Below are positions 29,749 through 37,417 of a DNA stretch of 64,000 bases, piece after piece. The first letter of the stretch is position 1; the number at the start of each line of letters is the position of its first letter. Both the position numbers and the translations under genes were made by a program. Origin of the DNA: Rhodobacteraceae bacterium Alg231-04. Its GTDB lineage: Bacteria > Pseudomonadota > Alphaproteobacteria > Rhodobacterales > Rhodobacteraceae. A model generated the notes under the pieces. It had not been told where the DNA came from, made no database searches, and worked only from the letters and a program-made list of their open reading frames with translations. The stretch lies in NCBI GenBank assembly GCA_900143635.1, contig FREY01000003.1, positions 1 through 64,000 of the forward strand. The letters run 5' to 3'.

Positions 29749-30507
29749 ATGGCGGATTTCGGCACAGTGCTCAAAGAATGGCGGCAGATCCGGCGGATGA
29801 GCCAGATGGATCTGGCGATGGCTGCGGGCGTGTCACCGCGCCATATTTCCTTTCTGGAAACCGGGCGTTCTCGGCCGAGCCGGGGCATGGTGATACGGAT
29901 CTCGGAAGAGCTGCAAGTGCCGGGGGCCGGGCGCAATCGCCTGCTGACCGCTGCAGGCATGGCGCCGGCATATGAGAGTCGGGGCCGTGATGATGCAGAG
30001 CTGCAACCCCTGCGTGAGGCCATGCGCTGGATGTTGCAGAACCATGCGCCCTATCCGGCGATGGCCTTGGACCGGCATTGGCAACTGGAGGCAATGAATG
30101 GCCCGGCTGAAATGCTATTGGGGGCAGTGGGGTTGCGCGTGGGCGACAGTCTGTTGACGGCGATGACCTCGAATGAGGCGCTGCGCCAGTCGCTGGAGAA
30201 TTTGGAAGAAGTTGAACGGCATATGTTGAGCCGACTGCGTACTGAACTTGCGCATTTCGGGCGTGACCCGGTGCTGGAAGACGCTGTGCAGTCCTTGCAG
30301 GGACGGGTTGGCGATCAGACGGATGGTGCTTTGCCGGCGGTCATTCCGGCGCGGTATCTGATGCAGGGGCAGGTGCTGTCCTTTTTTTCGACCATTTCCC
30401 AATTCGGCAGCACCGGGGACCTGGCAATGTCGGAATTGAAGGTGGAAATGATGTTCCCGGCGGATGAGGCGACCCGCCAGGTTTTAGTCAGCTTATCAGC
30501 CCAGTAA
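29749..30507 (+). CDS. XRE-family regulator with MmyB-like ligand-binding domain
   Basis: A 252-residue transcription factor: an N-terminal HTH_XRE domain (about 5-65; MSQMDLAMAAGVSPRHISFLETGRSRPS contains the recognition helix) and a C-terminal MmyB-like PAS-type domain (about 90-250) starting MRWMLQNHAPYPAMALDRHWQL. Family members respond to small ligands, in some cases fatty acids. It is divergent from the four-TM protein gene, which is the likely target. Confidence 0.9.
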   Translation: MADFGTVLKEWRQIRRMSQMDLAMAAGVSPRHISFLETGRSRPSRGMVIRISEELQVPGAGRNRLLTAAGMAPAYESRGRDDAELQPLREAMRWMLQNHAPYPAMALDRHWQLEAMNGPAEMLLGAVGLRVGDSLLTAMTSNEALRQSLENLEEVERHMLSRLRTELAHFGRDPVLEDAVQSLQGRVGDQTDGALPAVIPARYLMQGQVLSFFSTISQFGSTGDLAMSELKVEMMFPADEATRQVLVSLSAQ

Positions 30508-30517
30508 AGGTGTTTGC

Positions 30518-31870
30518 TCACACTCCGCCGAGGCAGAGATCCATCAGCCTGGCAAAGCCGGGTTGATCCAGCGTGTCAAAGCGCGTGGCAAGATCTTCGA
30601 TCTCATTTGCGCGAGAGGTGCCCAGGACAGGATCCGTGAAAAGATGGAATTTCGTTGAAATCTCAGCATCCGAGAGCGGCAGATCGGTGTCGCCGCGTGG
30701 GGTGCGGGGTTCGGAGGTCAGGCGGGTGCCGTCTTGCAGGATCAGTGTAACCTCGGCCCAGCGCTTGCCAACACTGATGGCGGTGAAATGGTTATCGTCG
30801 ATCAGTGTGGTGGCGCGGGAGATGCGCAGGATGTCAGGGTCTTGCAGGGTATGCGGGGCGAGCTCTTCAATTCCGACCCGACCGCGCACAATCATCGCGG
30901 CAACCGGGAAGGCGATGGAATAGGCAAATTCATCCGGGGATTGCGGCTCCTGACCGGCAAGGCGGGTGGCGTTGTGGAAAGTGCGGATTTCCACCGCCAC
31001 GATTTGGTCGTGGCTAAGCCCGTGTTGCTGCATCAGTGCCGCGGCTGCATCCAGCGACGGATGCGCCCAGCGACAGCAAGGGTAGGGTTTGTAGTGGGTG
31101 TCTTCGACCAAGCGCCAGCCGGAGCCCAGATCGGTCCAGAATTCTGCCGCATCCGTGCCCTCGCAGGTGAGCGCTGGCGCGCCGGTGAAACCTAGCTGCG
31201 CCAGATAGGCGGCGGTAACACCGGAGGGCGCGCCCCAGCCAACCCCGTCGCGCAGCATGGTGGGGTGATCGATACAGCGCATCATCTGGCTGCGCGGCCC
31301 ATGGTATTCGCCGATGCCAGCCGCGTGGCGGATTTGGTCTGCGTCACAGCCGATCTGCCGCGCCACAGCTGCGGCGACGCCAACGGCGGTCCAGGCACCA
31401 GATGTGTGATAGTCGGCGCAGGTGGCGTGCTGGGATAGACCTGCGCGATAGCTGACCTCATAGGCAGCCGCCAGTAGCGTGGCAAAGCTACGCCCATCGG
31501 TGGCGCGCCCCTGCGTGACCTCGGCATCGGCCACGGCCATCAGGGCCGGGAAAATCGCCGATCCTGCGTGGCCCTTGCAGGGAGAGGTGCCGTCATGGGC
31601 ATCGACGCTGTCGATGGTGAAGGCCCCGGCCATGGCTGCCCCGGCGGGGCTGACTGTGCGGCCATCCATTAGCATTCGGGCGGGGCCTGCCTCGGTCACG
31701 CCAAACATGGCCCGCGCGCCCTTGCGCGAGATCTCAGACAGTTGGGTGGTTGAACCAACTGCCGCAACACCCATTGTGTCCAGAAAGCTGCGGCGCAGAA
31801 CTGCGAGGACTGCCTCTGGCAGCGCATCATAGGTCAGCTGAGCAGTGAAGTCATGGAAGGGCAGGGACAT
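30518..31870 (-). CDS. MmgE/PrpD family protein
   Basis: A 450-residue protein of the MmgE/PrpD (2-methylcitrate dehydratase-like) superfamily. The N-terminal all-helical domain begins FHDFTAQLTYDALPEAVLAVLRRSFLDTMGVAAVG and carries DSVDAHDGTSPCKGHAGSAIFPALMAVAD. The C-terminal domain includes KPYPCCRWAHPSLDAA. The family includes PrpD, cis-aconitate decarboxylase and others. With no prp genes nearby, I would not call it methylcitrate dehydratase. It is convergent with the XRE regulator and lies 39 bp after a LysR gene on the same strand. Confidence 0.88.
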   Translation of the reverse strand: MSLPFHDFTAQLTYDALPEAVLAVLRRSFLDTMGVAAVGSTTQLSEISRKGARAMFGVTEAGPARMLMDGRTVSPAGAAMAGAFTIDSVDAHDGTSPCKGHAGSAIFPALMAVADAEVTQGRATDGRSFATLLAAAYEVSYRAGLSQHATCADYHTSGAWTAVGVAAAVARQIGCDADQIRHAAGIGEYHGPRSQMMRCIDHPTMLRDGVGWGAPSGVTAAYLAQLGFTGAPALTCEGTDAAEFWTDLGSGWRLVEDTHYKPYPCCRWAHPSLDAAAALMQQHGLSHDQIVAVEIRTFHNATRLAGQEPQSPDEFAYSIAFPVAAMIVRGRVGIEELAPHTLQDPDILRISRATTLIDDNHFTAISVGKRWAEVTLILQDGTRLTSEPRTPRGDTDLPLSDAEISTKFHLFTDPVLGTSRANEIEDLATRFDTLDQPGFARLMDLCLGGV

Positions 31871-31909
31871 AAGCAGGCTCCGGTCTGTTTCACCCAGCCT
31901 AGCCGACGA

Positions 31910-32830
31910 TCACGGCGCGGCTGGCCTGTTTGCGACAGCGGTTGCGCCTGTCTTGGCTGTTTCAACCAAATGGTCGACAAGCGCCCTCATCGCCGGACTG
32001 TGATGGCGCGACGGTGGAAAGACCGCATAGATACCGGCCGGGGGCTGGCGGAAGTCGCCCAGGACTTCTTGCAAGCCGCCACTGTCCAACTGCTCGCGAA
32101 AGAAGAAGGCGGGCAGGCGGGCGATGCCAAAGCCCTGAACCGCAAAAGCGGCGGCGGCCTCACCCTGATTTACCTTGACCTGTCCGCTGATGGGCACGTG
32201 AACCTGCTTGCCATTCACAGTGAAATCCCAACGGTTGATGCGCGGGCCGGCGGCGTCCTGAATGCAGATATGCTGGCGCAGGTCGTCGGGTGTTTGCGGC
32301 GCCGCATGGCGCGACAGGTAATCGGGGGAGGCGGCGAGGATCAGCTCGGTCTCGCCTATTTTGCGGGCAATCAGCCCGCTGTCGCTGGGCCGGGTGATGC
32401 GCACCGCCAGATCAAAGCCTTCGTCGATGATATTGGTGATCCGGTCGATCAGCACCAGATCCAGTCCAAGGTTCGGGTGCTTGTGCAGGAAGCTTTGCAA
32501 GTGGATCAACAGTTCGGACCGGCCATAAAGCGCCGGGGCGGTGATCCGTAATGTTCCGGACAGATCTTGGCTGCCGCTGGAAGACCCCAGCTCCATATCG
32601 CGCACCGCGTCCAGAATGCGGGTGCTATGTTCCAGATAGCTGGTTCCAGCTGCCGTCAGCCGTACCTGCCGGGTGGTGCGATGAAACAGCTGGGTGCCAA
32701 GCCAGTCTTCCAAGGCAGCAATCTGGCGGCTGAGCGCAGAGGTCGACACCCCAAGCGCGCGGGCGGCAGGGGCAAAGCCTTCGGCGCGGGCAACTTCCCG
32801 AAACGCCTGCATCATATCGATCCGGTCCAT
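31910..32830 (-). CDS. LysR-family transcriptional regulator
   Basis: A 306-residue LTTR: an N-terminal winged HTH (about 4-62, MMQAFREVARAEGFAPAARALGVSTSALSRQIAALEDWLGTQLFHRTTRQ) and a C-terminal periplasmic-binding-like effector domain of the CrgA/AaeR-like type. It is divergent from an SDR gene, the classical arrangement for LTTR control, and upstream of the MmgE/PrpD gene. A 17-bp inverted repeat, ATCCC-N7-GGGAT, begins 3 bp after its start codon on the upstream side. Confidence 0.93.
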   Translation of the reverse strand: MDRIDMMQAFREVARAEGFAPAARALGVSTSALSRQIAALEDWLGTQLFHRTTRQVRLTAAGTSYLEHSTRILDAVRDMELGSSSGSQDLSGTLRITAPALYGRSELLIHLQSFLHKHPNLGLDLVLIDRITNIIDEGFDLAVRITRPSDSGLIARKIGETELILAASPDYLSRHAAPQTPDDLRQHICIQDAAGPRINRWDFTVNGKQVHVPISGQVKVNQGEAAAAFAVQGFGIARLPAFFFREQLDSGGLQEVLGDFRQPPAGIYAVFPPSRHHSPAMRALVDHLVETAKTGATAVANRPAAP

Positions 32831-32832
32831 TT

Positions 32833-32849
32833 ATCCCTCCAATCGGGAT
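32833..32849. promoter_or_regulatory. Inverted repeat, candidate LysR autoregulatory site
   Basis: ATCCC and GGGAT arms separated by 7 bp in the 102-bp LysR/SDR divergent region. The overlap with the LysR ribosome-binding region suits autorepression. It is short, so chance is possible. Confidence 0.35.
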
Positions 32850-32932
32850 GGTCATTTGCATTCTATGGTTATTATCGCGCAGGGCGCAATTGCCTACCTG
32901 TAACCCGAACGCAGATATGAAAGGACGCGGTT

Positions 32933-33520
32933 ATGAAAATTCTTCTGGTAGGCGGCAAAGGTACCATCGGCGGCGCAGTGGCAGAGGCGCTGCACGCCGA
33001 GCATGAGGTGATCGTTGCCTCGCGAAGCAGCGCAGTGAAGGTCGATCTGAGCGACGCGGCCTCGATCGCGGCAATGTTTGAAACTGTGGGCAAGGTGGAT
33101 GCCGTGGTGTCCACCGCAGGATCCGGTGCCTTTGGCGCGCTTGAGGCGCTGAGCGATGAGGATTTTGCCTTTGGTCTGGGCAATAAATTCATGGGGCAGG
33201 CGAACCTTGTCCGGCTGGGCCAGGATTATGTGAACGATGGTGGTTCGATCCTGCTGACCAGCGGTATCATGGCCGATCACCCGATGCCTGCATCGGTGCT
33301 GATCACTACGCTGAACTGCGCCGTGCAGGGTTTTGCCAGTGCTGCGGCCCTTGGCCTGCCGCGCGGGGTGAAACTGAACGTGGTGAGCCCGCCGCTGGTG
33401 TTGGAAACAGCCGTGAAAATGGGCTGGGGCGACCAGGGCATGCCGGCCGCAGCCGTTGCGCAGATGTATGTGGACGGGCTGGCGCTTGAAGGTGTTGGCG
33501 AGATTGTCCGCCCCGGATAA
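32933..33520 (+). CDS. Short-chain dehydrogenase/reductase
   Basis: A compact 195-residue Rossmann-fold SDR. The cofactor-binding glycine motif GGKGTIGGAVAEAL (about 7-20) is clear, and STAGSGAFGALE replaces the usual NNAG strand. The classical YxxxK catalytic pair is not present in standard form (SGIMADHPMPASVLITTLNCAVQGF), which fits the short atypical SDRs. Substrate unknown. It is divergent from the LysR regulator and probably under its control. Confidence 0.87.
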   Translation: MKILLVGGKGTIGGAVAEALHAEHEVIVASRSSAVKVDLSDAASIAAMFETVGKVDAVVSTAGSGAFGALEALSDEDFAFGLGNKFMGQANLVRLGQDYVNDGGSILLTSGIMADHPMPASVLITTLNCAVQGFASAAALGLPRGVKLNVVSPPLVLETAVKMGWGDQGMPAAAVAQMYVDGLALEGVGEIVRPG

Positions 33521-33526
33521 AACGCA

Positions 33527-33554
33527 AAAGGGCCGCATGAGGATGCGGCCCTTT
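33527..33554. terminator. Bidirectional terminator between SDR and mmsB
   Basis: A 12-bp perfect stem (AAAGGGCCGCAT with ATGCGGCCCTTT) and GAGG loop between the convergent SDR and mmsB genes. Confidence 0.88.
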
Positions 33555-33574
33555 CTCTTTGCTATTAATCTATT

Positions 33575-34447
33575 TTATTCGTGTCCACGTTTTGCCAAAC
33601 GCGGTAGCATGGCCGAGAAATCCATTCCTTTACCATCTTCCTCTTCGACAAAGGCCGAATAGATCGCTTCCGCTTTGCGGCCCATCGGCGTGTCGGCATC
33701 CACTGTTTCGGCCGCATGTCGGGCAAGGCGCAGGTCTTTCAGCATCAGCTCTGCGGCAAAGCCCGGCTTGTAGTCATTGTCGGCGGGGCTTTCCGGGCCA
33801 ACACCCGGTGCTGGGCAATAGGCGTTCATCGACCAGCTGTAGCCGGAGGAGGTGGACACGACGTCGAACATCTTCTGGCGATCCAGCCCAAGCTTGTCGG
33901 CCAGCGCAAAGGCCTCGCAGGTGGCGATCATGGTGGCGCCGAGGATCATGTTGTTGCAGATCTTGGCGGATTGCCCTGCACCTGCGTCGCCGCAATGCAC
34001 CGCCTTCTGGCCCATGATGTCCAAGAGCGGCGCGACCTTGGCAAACGCCTCGTCCGAGCCGCCGGCCATGAAGGTGAGCGTGCCGCCAGAAGCCCCTGCA
34101 ATGCCACCGGAAACCGGCGCGTCGATGGTGAGCAAGCCCGCCTCGGTCGCCTCAGTGGCCACGGCGCGGGCGGAGTCCACATCGACGGTGGAGCAATCGG
34201 CGAGCAGCGCGCCCTTCTCCATGGCAGGGATCAATTCGGCGGCAACACTCCGCAGGATCAGCCCATTTGGCAGCATGGTGATAACCACTTCGGCGCCTTG
34301 CGCGGCCACGGCGGCGGAAGAGGCCATCGCAACGCCGTCGATTTCAACGTTTGCCATGTCAAAGCCGGTGACCTGATGGCCGGCAGCTGCCAGATTGGCC
34401 GCCATCGGGCCACCCATATTGCCCAGTCCGATAAACCCGATTTTCAT
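33575..34447 (-). CDS. mmsB: 3-hydroxyisobutyrate dehydrogenase
   Basis: NAD-dependent oxidation of 3-hydroxyisobutyrate to methylmalonate semialdehyde in valine catabolism. The 290-residue protein has the N-terminal MKIGFIGLGNMGGPMAANL Rossmann motif and the substrate loop DAPVSGGIAGASGGTLTFMAGG. It also has the catalytic lysine in GAGQSAKICNNM. The ATG at 34447, with a GGAGGAGG site inside the end of the preceding gene, gives the family length; a longer frame upstream is antisense or overlapping. It is the last gene of a three-gene operon. Confidence 0.95.
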   Translation of the reverse strand: MKIGFIGLGNMGGPMAANLAAAGHQVTGFDMANVEIDGVAMASSAAVAAQGAEVVITMLPNGLILRSVAAELIPAMEKGALLADCSTVDVDSARAVATEATEAGLLTIDAPVSGGIAGASGGTLTFMAGGSDEAFAKVAPLLDIMGQKAVHCGDAGAGQSAKICNNMILGATMIATCEAFALADKLGLDRQKMFDVVSTSSGYSWSMNAYCPAPGVGPESPADNDYKPGFAAELMLKDLRLARHAAETVDADTPMGRKAEAIYSAFVEEEDGKGMDFSAMLPRLAKRGHE

Positions 34448-34449
34448 CG

Positions 34450-35493
34450 TTAAACCTCCTCCTCGAAACTCAATCCATCTGCCCCCAGCGGGCGTAGCAA
34501 AGCGCTGACGGCGCTGCCCGGCACGGCCTGATCTGCATGCTGCCACTTGGGCGTGCGATCCTTGTCGATGATCAGGGCGCGGATGCCTTCCAGAAAATCC
34601 CCCTGTTCCATCGACCGGTGTGTGAACCGGTATTCCATCTCCAGCGCGGTGCGAATGGTGAGTCGCTGACCGCGCAAGCGGTGGATCATCTCTATTGTGC
34701 AAGCCATTGAAAGGGGGGCATTCCGCCCCAGAGACTTGAGCGTGACCTTGGCGAATTCACTGCTGTCGGACTTGAGGCTGTTGAGAACCGCGGTCAAATC
34801 TTCACCGCCGAAGTGAGAGCTGATTTCCGCCAGCAGACCCGGCAATTTACCTGTCGGGGCCTCTGTAATTGCACTGTCCAGAACTGCCGGATCGCCGGTT
34901 TCCTCAAGCGCTGCAACCAGCGCAGGCCACTGGGCTTCGGGGATGAAGTGATCGGCAAAGCCGGCAAAGATCGCATCGGCTGCGTTCATCCGCGCAGCTG
35001 TGGTGCCAAGGTATTCGCCCAGCCGCCCCGGTGCCAGCGCCAGCATCAGGCTGCCGCCCACGTCCGGCACCAGACCGATGCCCACTTCGGGCATGGCGAT
35101 CTGGCTGCTCTCTCCGACGATCCGGTGCGAGCCGTGGCAGCCGACACCAACACCGCCACCCATGGTAAAGCCCTGAAGGAAGCTGACCACCGGTTTGTGG
35201 TACTCGAATATCCGCGCGTTCATATGGTATTCGTCGCGCCAGAAGCGGCGGCCGTAGTCGTAGTTGCCCTTGGTGCCTGTGTCGTACATCTCCTGAATGT
35301 CACCACCAGCGCAAAAGGCTTTTTCTCCTTCGGCATCAATGACAACCAGCTTGACGTTATCATCGCTGGCCCAGTCTTTCAGGGCTGCATCTATCGCCAG
35401 ACACATCTCGTAGGACAGCGCATTCAGCGCCTTGGGACGGGTGAGGGTGATCCGGCCTGCGCGGCCGGTCACACGGATAGTGATGTCGCTCAT
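34450..35493 (-). CDS. 3-hydroxyisobutyryl-CoA hydrolase-like crotonase
   Basis: A 347-residue crotonase-superfamily protein of the length and layout of 3-hydroxyisobutyryl-CoA hydrolase, with AFCAGGDIQEMYD and the oxyanion-hole region GFTMGGGVGVGCHGSHRIVGE followed by MPEVGIGLVPDVGGS. The C-terminal extension after about residue 230 distinguishes it from enoyl-CoA hydratase. Its place between an acyl-CoA dehydrogenase and mmsB supports a role in valine breakdown. Two bases separate it from mmsB. Confidence 0.9.
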   Translation of the reverse strand: MSDITIRVTGRAGRITLTRPKALNALSYEMCLAIDAALKDWASDDNVKLVVIDAEGEKAFCAGGDIQEMYDTGTKGNYDYGRRFWRDEYHMNARIFEYHKPVVSFLQGFTMGGGVGVGCHGSHRIVGESSQIAMPEVGIGLVPDVGGSLMLALAPGRLGEYLGTTAARMNAADAIFAGFADHFIPEAQWPALVAALEETGDPAVLDSAITEAPTGKLPGLLAEISSHFGGEDLTAVLNSLKSDSSEFAKVTLKSLGRNAPLSMACTIEMIHRLRGQRLTIRTALEMEYRFTHRSMEQGDFLEGIRALIIDKDRTPKWQHADQAVPGSAVSALLRPLGADGLSFEEEV

Positions 35494-35507
35494 TCGTCTC
35501 GTTTCCT

Positions 35508-36653
35508 TTAGCGGTTCTCGGCCAGCATATGGCGGGCCACGATCACGCGCATGATCTCGTTTGTGCCTTCGAGGATCTGGTGCACGCGCAGATCGCGGAC
35601 CAGTTTTTCGATGCCATAGTCAGCCAGATAGCCATAGCCACCGTGCAGCTGCAGGCATTGATCGGCAATCTTGGATCCGGCTTCGGTCACGAACTTCTTG
35701 GCCATGGCGCAGTATTTGGTGGCATCCGGCGCGCCGGTGTCCAGCTTCCACGCCGCCTGGCGCAGGAAGACACGGGCTGCCTGCAACTCGATCTCCATAT
35801 CGGCCAGGCGGAACTGGAGCCCCTGAAACTGGTCGATGGATTTGCCGAAGGCCTTGCGCTCGGACATGTATTGCAGCGTCAGGTTCAGCGCCTGCTGTGC
35901 CGCACCCAGCGAACAGGAGGAGATGTTCAGCCGTCCGCCATCCAGCCCCTTCATGGCGTATTTGAAGCCCTGACCCTCGTCGCCGACCAGATTTTCGGCA
36001 GGGATAGCGCAGTCGTCGAACTGCACCTGCGCGGTTGGCTGGCTTTTCCAGCCCATCTTTTGCTCCAGCCCGCCAAACGACAGACCCGGAGTGCCGTCTT
36101 CGACATAGACAGTCGAGATGCCCTTGGGGCCGTCTTCGCCGGTGCGCACCATGCAGACATAAGCATCGGAATAGCCGCCACCCGAAATGAAGGCCTTGGT
36201 GCCGTTCAGGATATAGCTGTTGTCGGATTTCTCGGCGCGTGTCTTGAGGGCTGCGGCGTCGGAGCCCGAACCCGGTTCGGTCAGGCAGTAGCTGAGCACC
36301 GTGTTCATTGCCAGAACGTCGGGCATGACCCGTGCCTTCAGCGCGTCATCCGCGAAAGTGTCTAGCATCTTGGCGCACATGTTGTGGATCGACAGGAAGG
36401 CCGCCACCGAAGGGCAGGCCATCGACAGGGCCTCGAACACCAATGTGGCGTCCAGCCGCGTGAGCCCTGATCCGCCGCCGTCCTCGGACACATAGAGGCC
36501 ACCAAACCCCAACTCACCAATTTGCGGCCATAGCTCCTTGGGAATGGTGCCTGCGGCCTCCCAGTCCTGGGCGAACGGTGCGATCTGTTCCTGCCCAAAA
36601 GCATGAGCCATGTCGAAAATAGCGGTCTGTTCTTCGGTCAGCGCGAAATCCAT
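35508..36653 (-). CDS. Acyl-CoA dehydrogenase, probably isobutyryl-CoA dehydrogenase
   Basis: FAD enzyme of 381 residues, with CLTEPGSGSDAAALKTRAEK and ISGGGYSDAYVCMVRTG in the substrate/FAD regions, and the C-terminal LHGGYGYLADYGIEKLVRDLRVHQILEGTNEIMRVI. The late EGTNE glutamate is the catalytic base region of the family. Operon position ahead of the hydroxyisobutyryl-CoA hydrolase and mmsB points to the ACAD8-like isobutyryl-CoA dehydrogenase of valine catabolism. A palindrome lies 32 bp upstream of the start. Confidence 0.9.
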   Translation of the reverse strand: MDFALTEEQTAIFDMAHAFGQEQIAPFAQDWEAAGTIPKELWPQIGELGFGGLYVSEDGGGSGLTRLDATLVFEALSMACPSVAAFLSIHNMCAKMLDTFADDALKARVMPDVLAMNTVLSYCLTEPGSGSDAAALKTRAEKSDNSYILNGTKAFISGGGYSDAYVCMVRTGEDGPKGISTVYVEDGTPGLSFGGLEQKMGWKSQPTAQVQFDDCAIPAENLVGDEGQGFKYAMKGLDGGRLNISSCSLGAAQQALNLTLQYMSERKAFGKSIDQFQGLQFRLADMEIELQAARVFLRQAAWKLDTGAPDATKYCAMAKKFVTEAGSKIADQCLQLHGGYGYLADYGIEKLVRDLRVHQILEGTNEIMRVIVARHMLAENR

Positions 36654-36684
36654 GAGGCCCTCCCAAGCCGTTTGACGGGTAATG

Positions 36685-36706
36685 TAATTGAACAGGTGTT
36701 AAATTA
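36685..36706. promoter_or_regulatory. Operator candidate of the valine-catabolism operon
   Basis: TAATTGAAC and GTTAAATTA form an inverted repeat (8 of 9 pairs) with a 4-bp AGGT centre, 32 bp upstream of the acyl-CoA dehydrogenase start. The half-site resembles the TAGTTTAAC half-site before lpdA but is spaced differently. Confidence 0.5.
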
Positions 36707-36846
36707 TAAGACTCTTTCAGAAATGTGTCAGCCCTCAGTACCAAAACGACGATAGGGAGTACCCTCATCAATTATTAACCTTAATCGCAGTATGCTCTGG
36801 CCGGAAAATTGGAACATTTGGACGTGATGACCTGCAGGAGAACGTG

Positions 36847-37122
36847 ATGGAGACGGCCACCGAAGACTATTCAACAATGTCATTGGGGAGTCTGGACGGC
36901 GCGGAAGCCGGTTTTGACATGGACAGCTTTCTGAACACGGATGCAGAGGCTTCTGCTTTGGCGGATCAGGCCAAGGTTCTGGCGTTGCGTGGAAAATTCA
37001 TCGATGCTGCGGAATTGCTGCGCGAGGCACTTCTTCTGGCCCCTCAGGATGCCATTCTGCACGCCAAGCTGGTGGGATGTCTGGCCCGGACTGGCTGGGA
37101 TGGCGAGGCGGCTGAATCCTAA
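36847..37122 (+). CDS. TPR protein, N-terminal part ended by in-frame ochre codon
   Basis: The ATG at 36847 follows a GCAGGAG site. The 91 residues end with a TPR-like helix pair (about 38-90; ALADQAKVLALRGKFIDAAELLREALLLAPQD) and then TAA at 37120-37122. The same frame continues for 57 codons with another clear TPR unit, so the protein was probably longer. No partner domain is seen. It precedes mrcA, 121 bp after the remnant, and may belong to the cell-envelope neighbourhood, but that is not demonstrable. As it stands the product would be a truncated TPR protein. Confidence 0.7.
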   Translation: METATEDYSTMSLGSLDGAEAGFDMDSFLNTDAEASALADQAKVLALRGKFIDAAELLREALLLAPQDAILHAKLVGCLARTGWDGEAAES

Positions 37123-37296
37123 TTGATCGCAGCCTGCATCGCCCCGCAAAATCCTGATATCGTTTCAGAATTTGGTTCACTTCTGCTGCGGAACGGTGAT
37201 CACGCCGCGGCACTTGAGTGTTTTGAACAGGCGCTGAGTGTCGATCCGGCCCACGCTCAAACCCTGAAGCGGGTCAATAGTATCACGCTCACCTGA
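37123..37296 (+). pseudogene. C-terminal TPR remnant after the ochre codon
   Basis: In frame with the gene before it, 57 codons run to TGA at 37294-37296 and contain a canonical TPR helix pair ending AALECFEQALSVDPAHAQTLK. No ATG or ribosome site starts it independently. It is best read as the severed C-terminal part of a 149-residue TPR protein. Confidence 0.75.
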
Positions 37297-37359
37297 CCAC
37301 CTTCCTGGGAAAGTGACCTTGAGGGGTCGTTCTTTTGGGGCAAAAAGCTGCTTGTGGTT

Positions 37360-37388
37360 TTGACGATCTGCGCCTGCGTGCCTATATA
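37360..37388 (+). promoter_or_regulatory. Sigma-70 promoter of mrcA
   Basis: TTGACG (37360-37365), 17-bp spacer, TATATA (37383-37388), 29 bp before the GTG start of mrcA. This is the cleanest consensus-like promoter in the window. Confidence 0.75.
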
Positions 37389-37417
37389 GACGGCACGCGC
37401 GTAGAAAGGCTCCTTCC

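Noticed and set aside
30518-31870. 2-methylcitrate dehydratase (PrpD) as precise call
   Set aside because: No prpB/prpC neighbours, and the superfamily has diverse activities; only the family name is supported.
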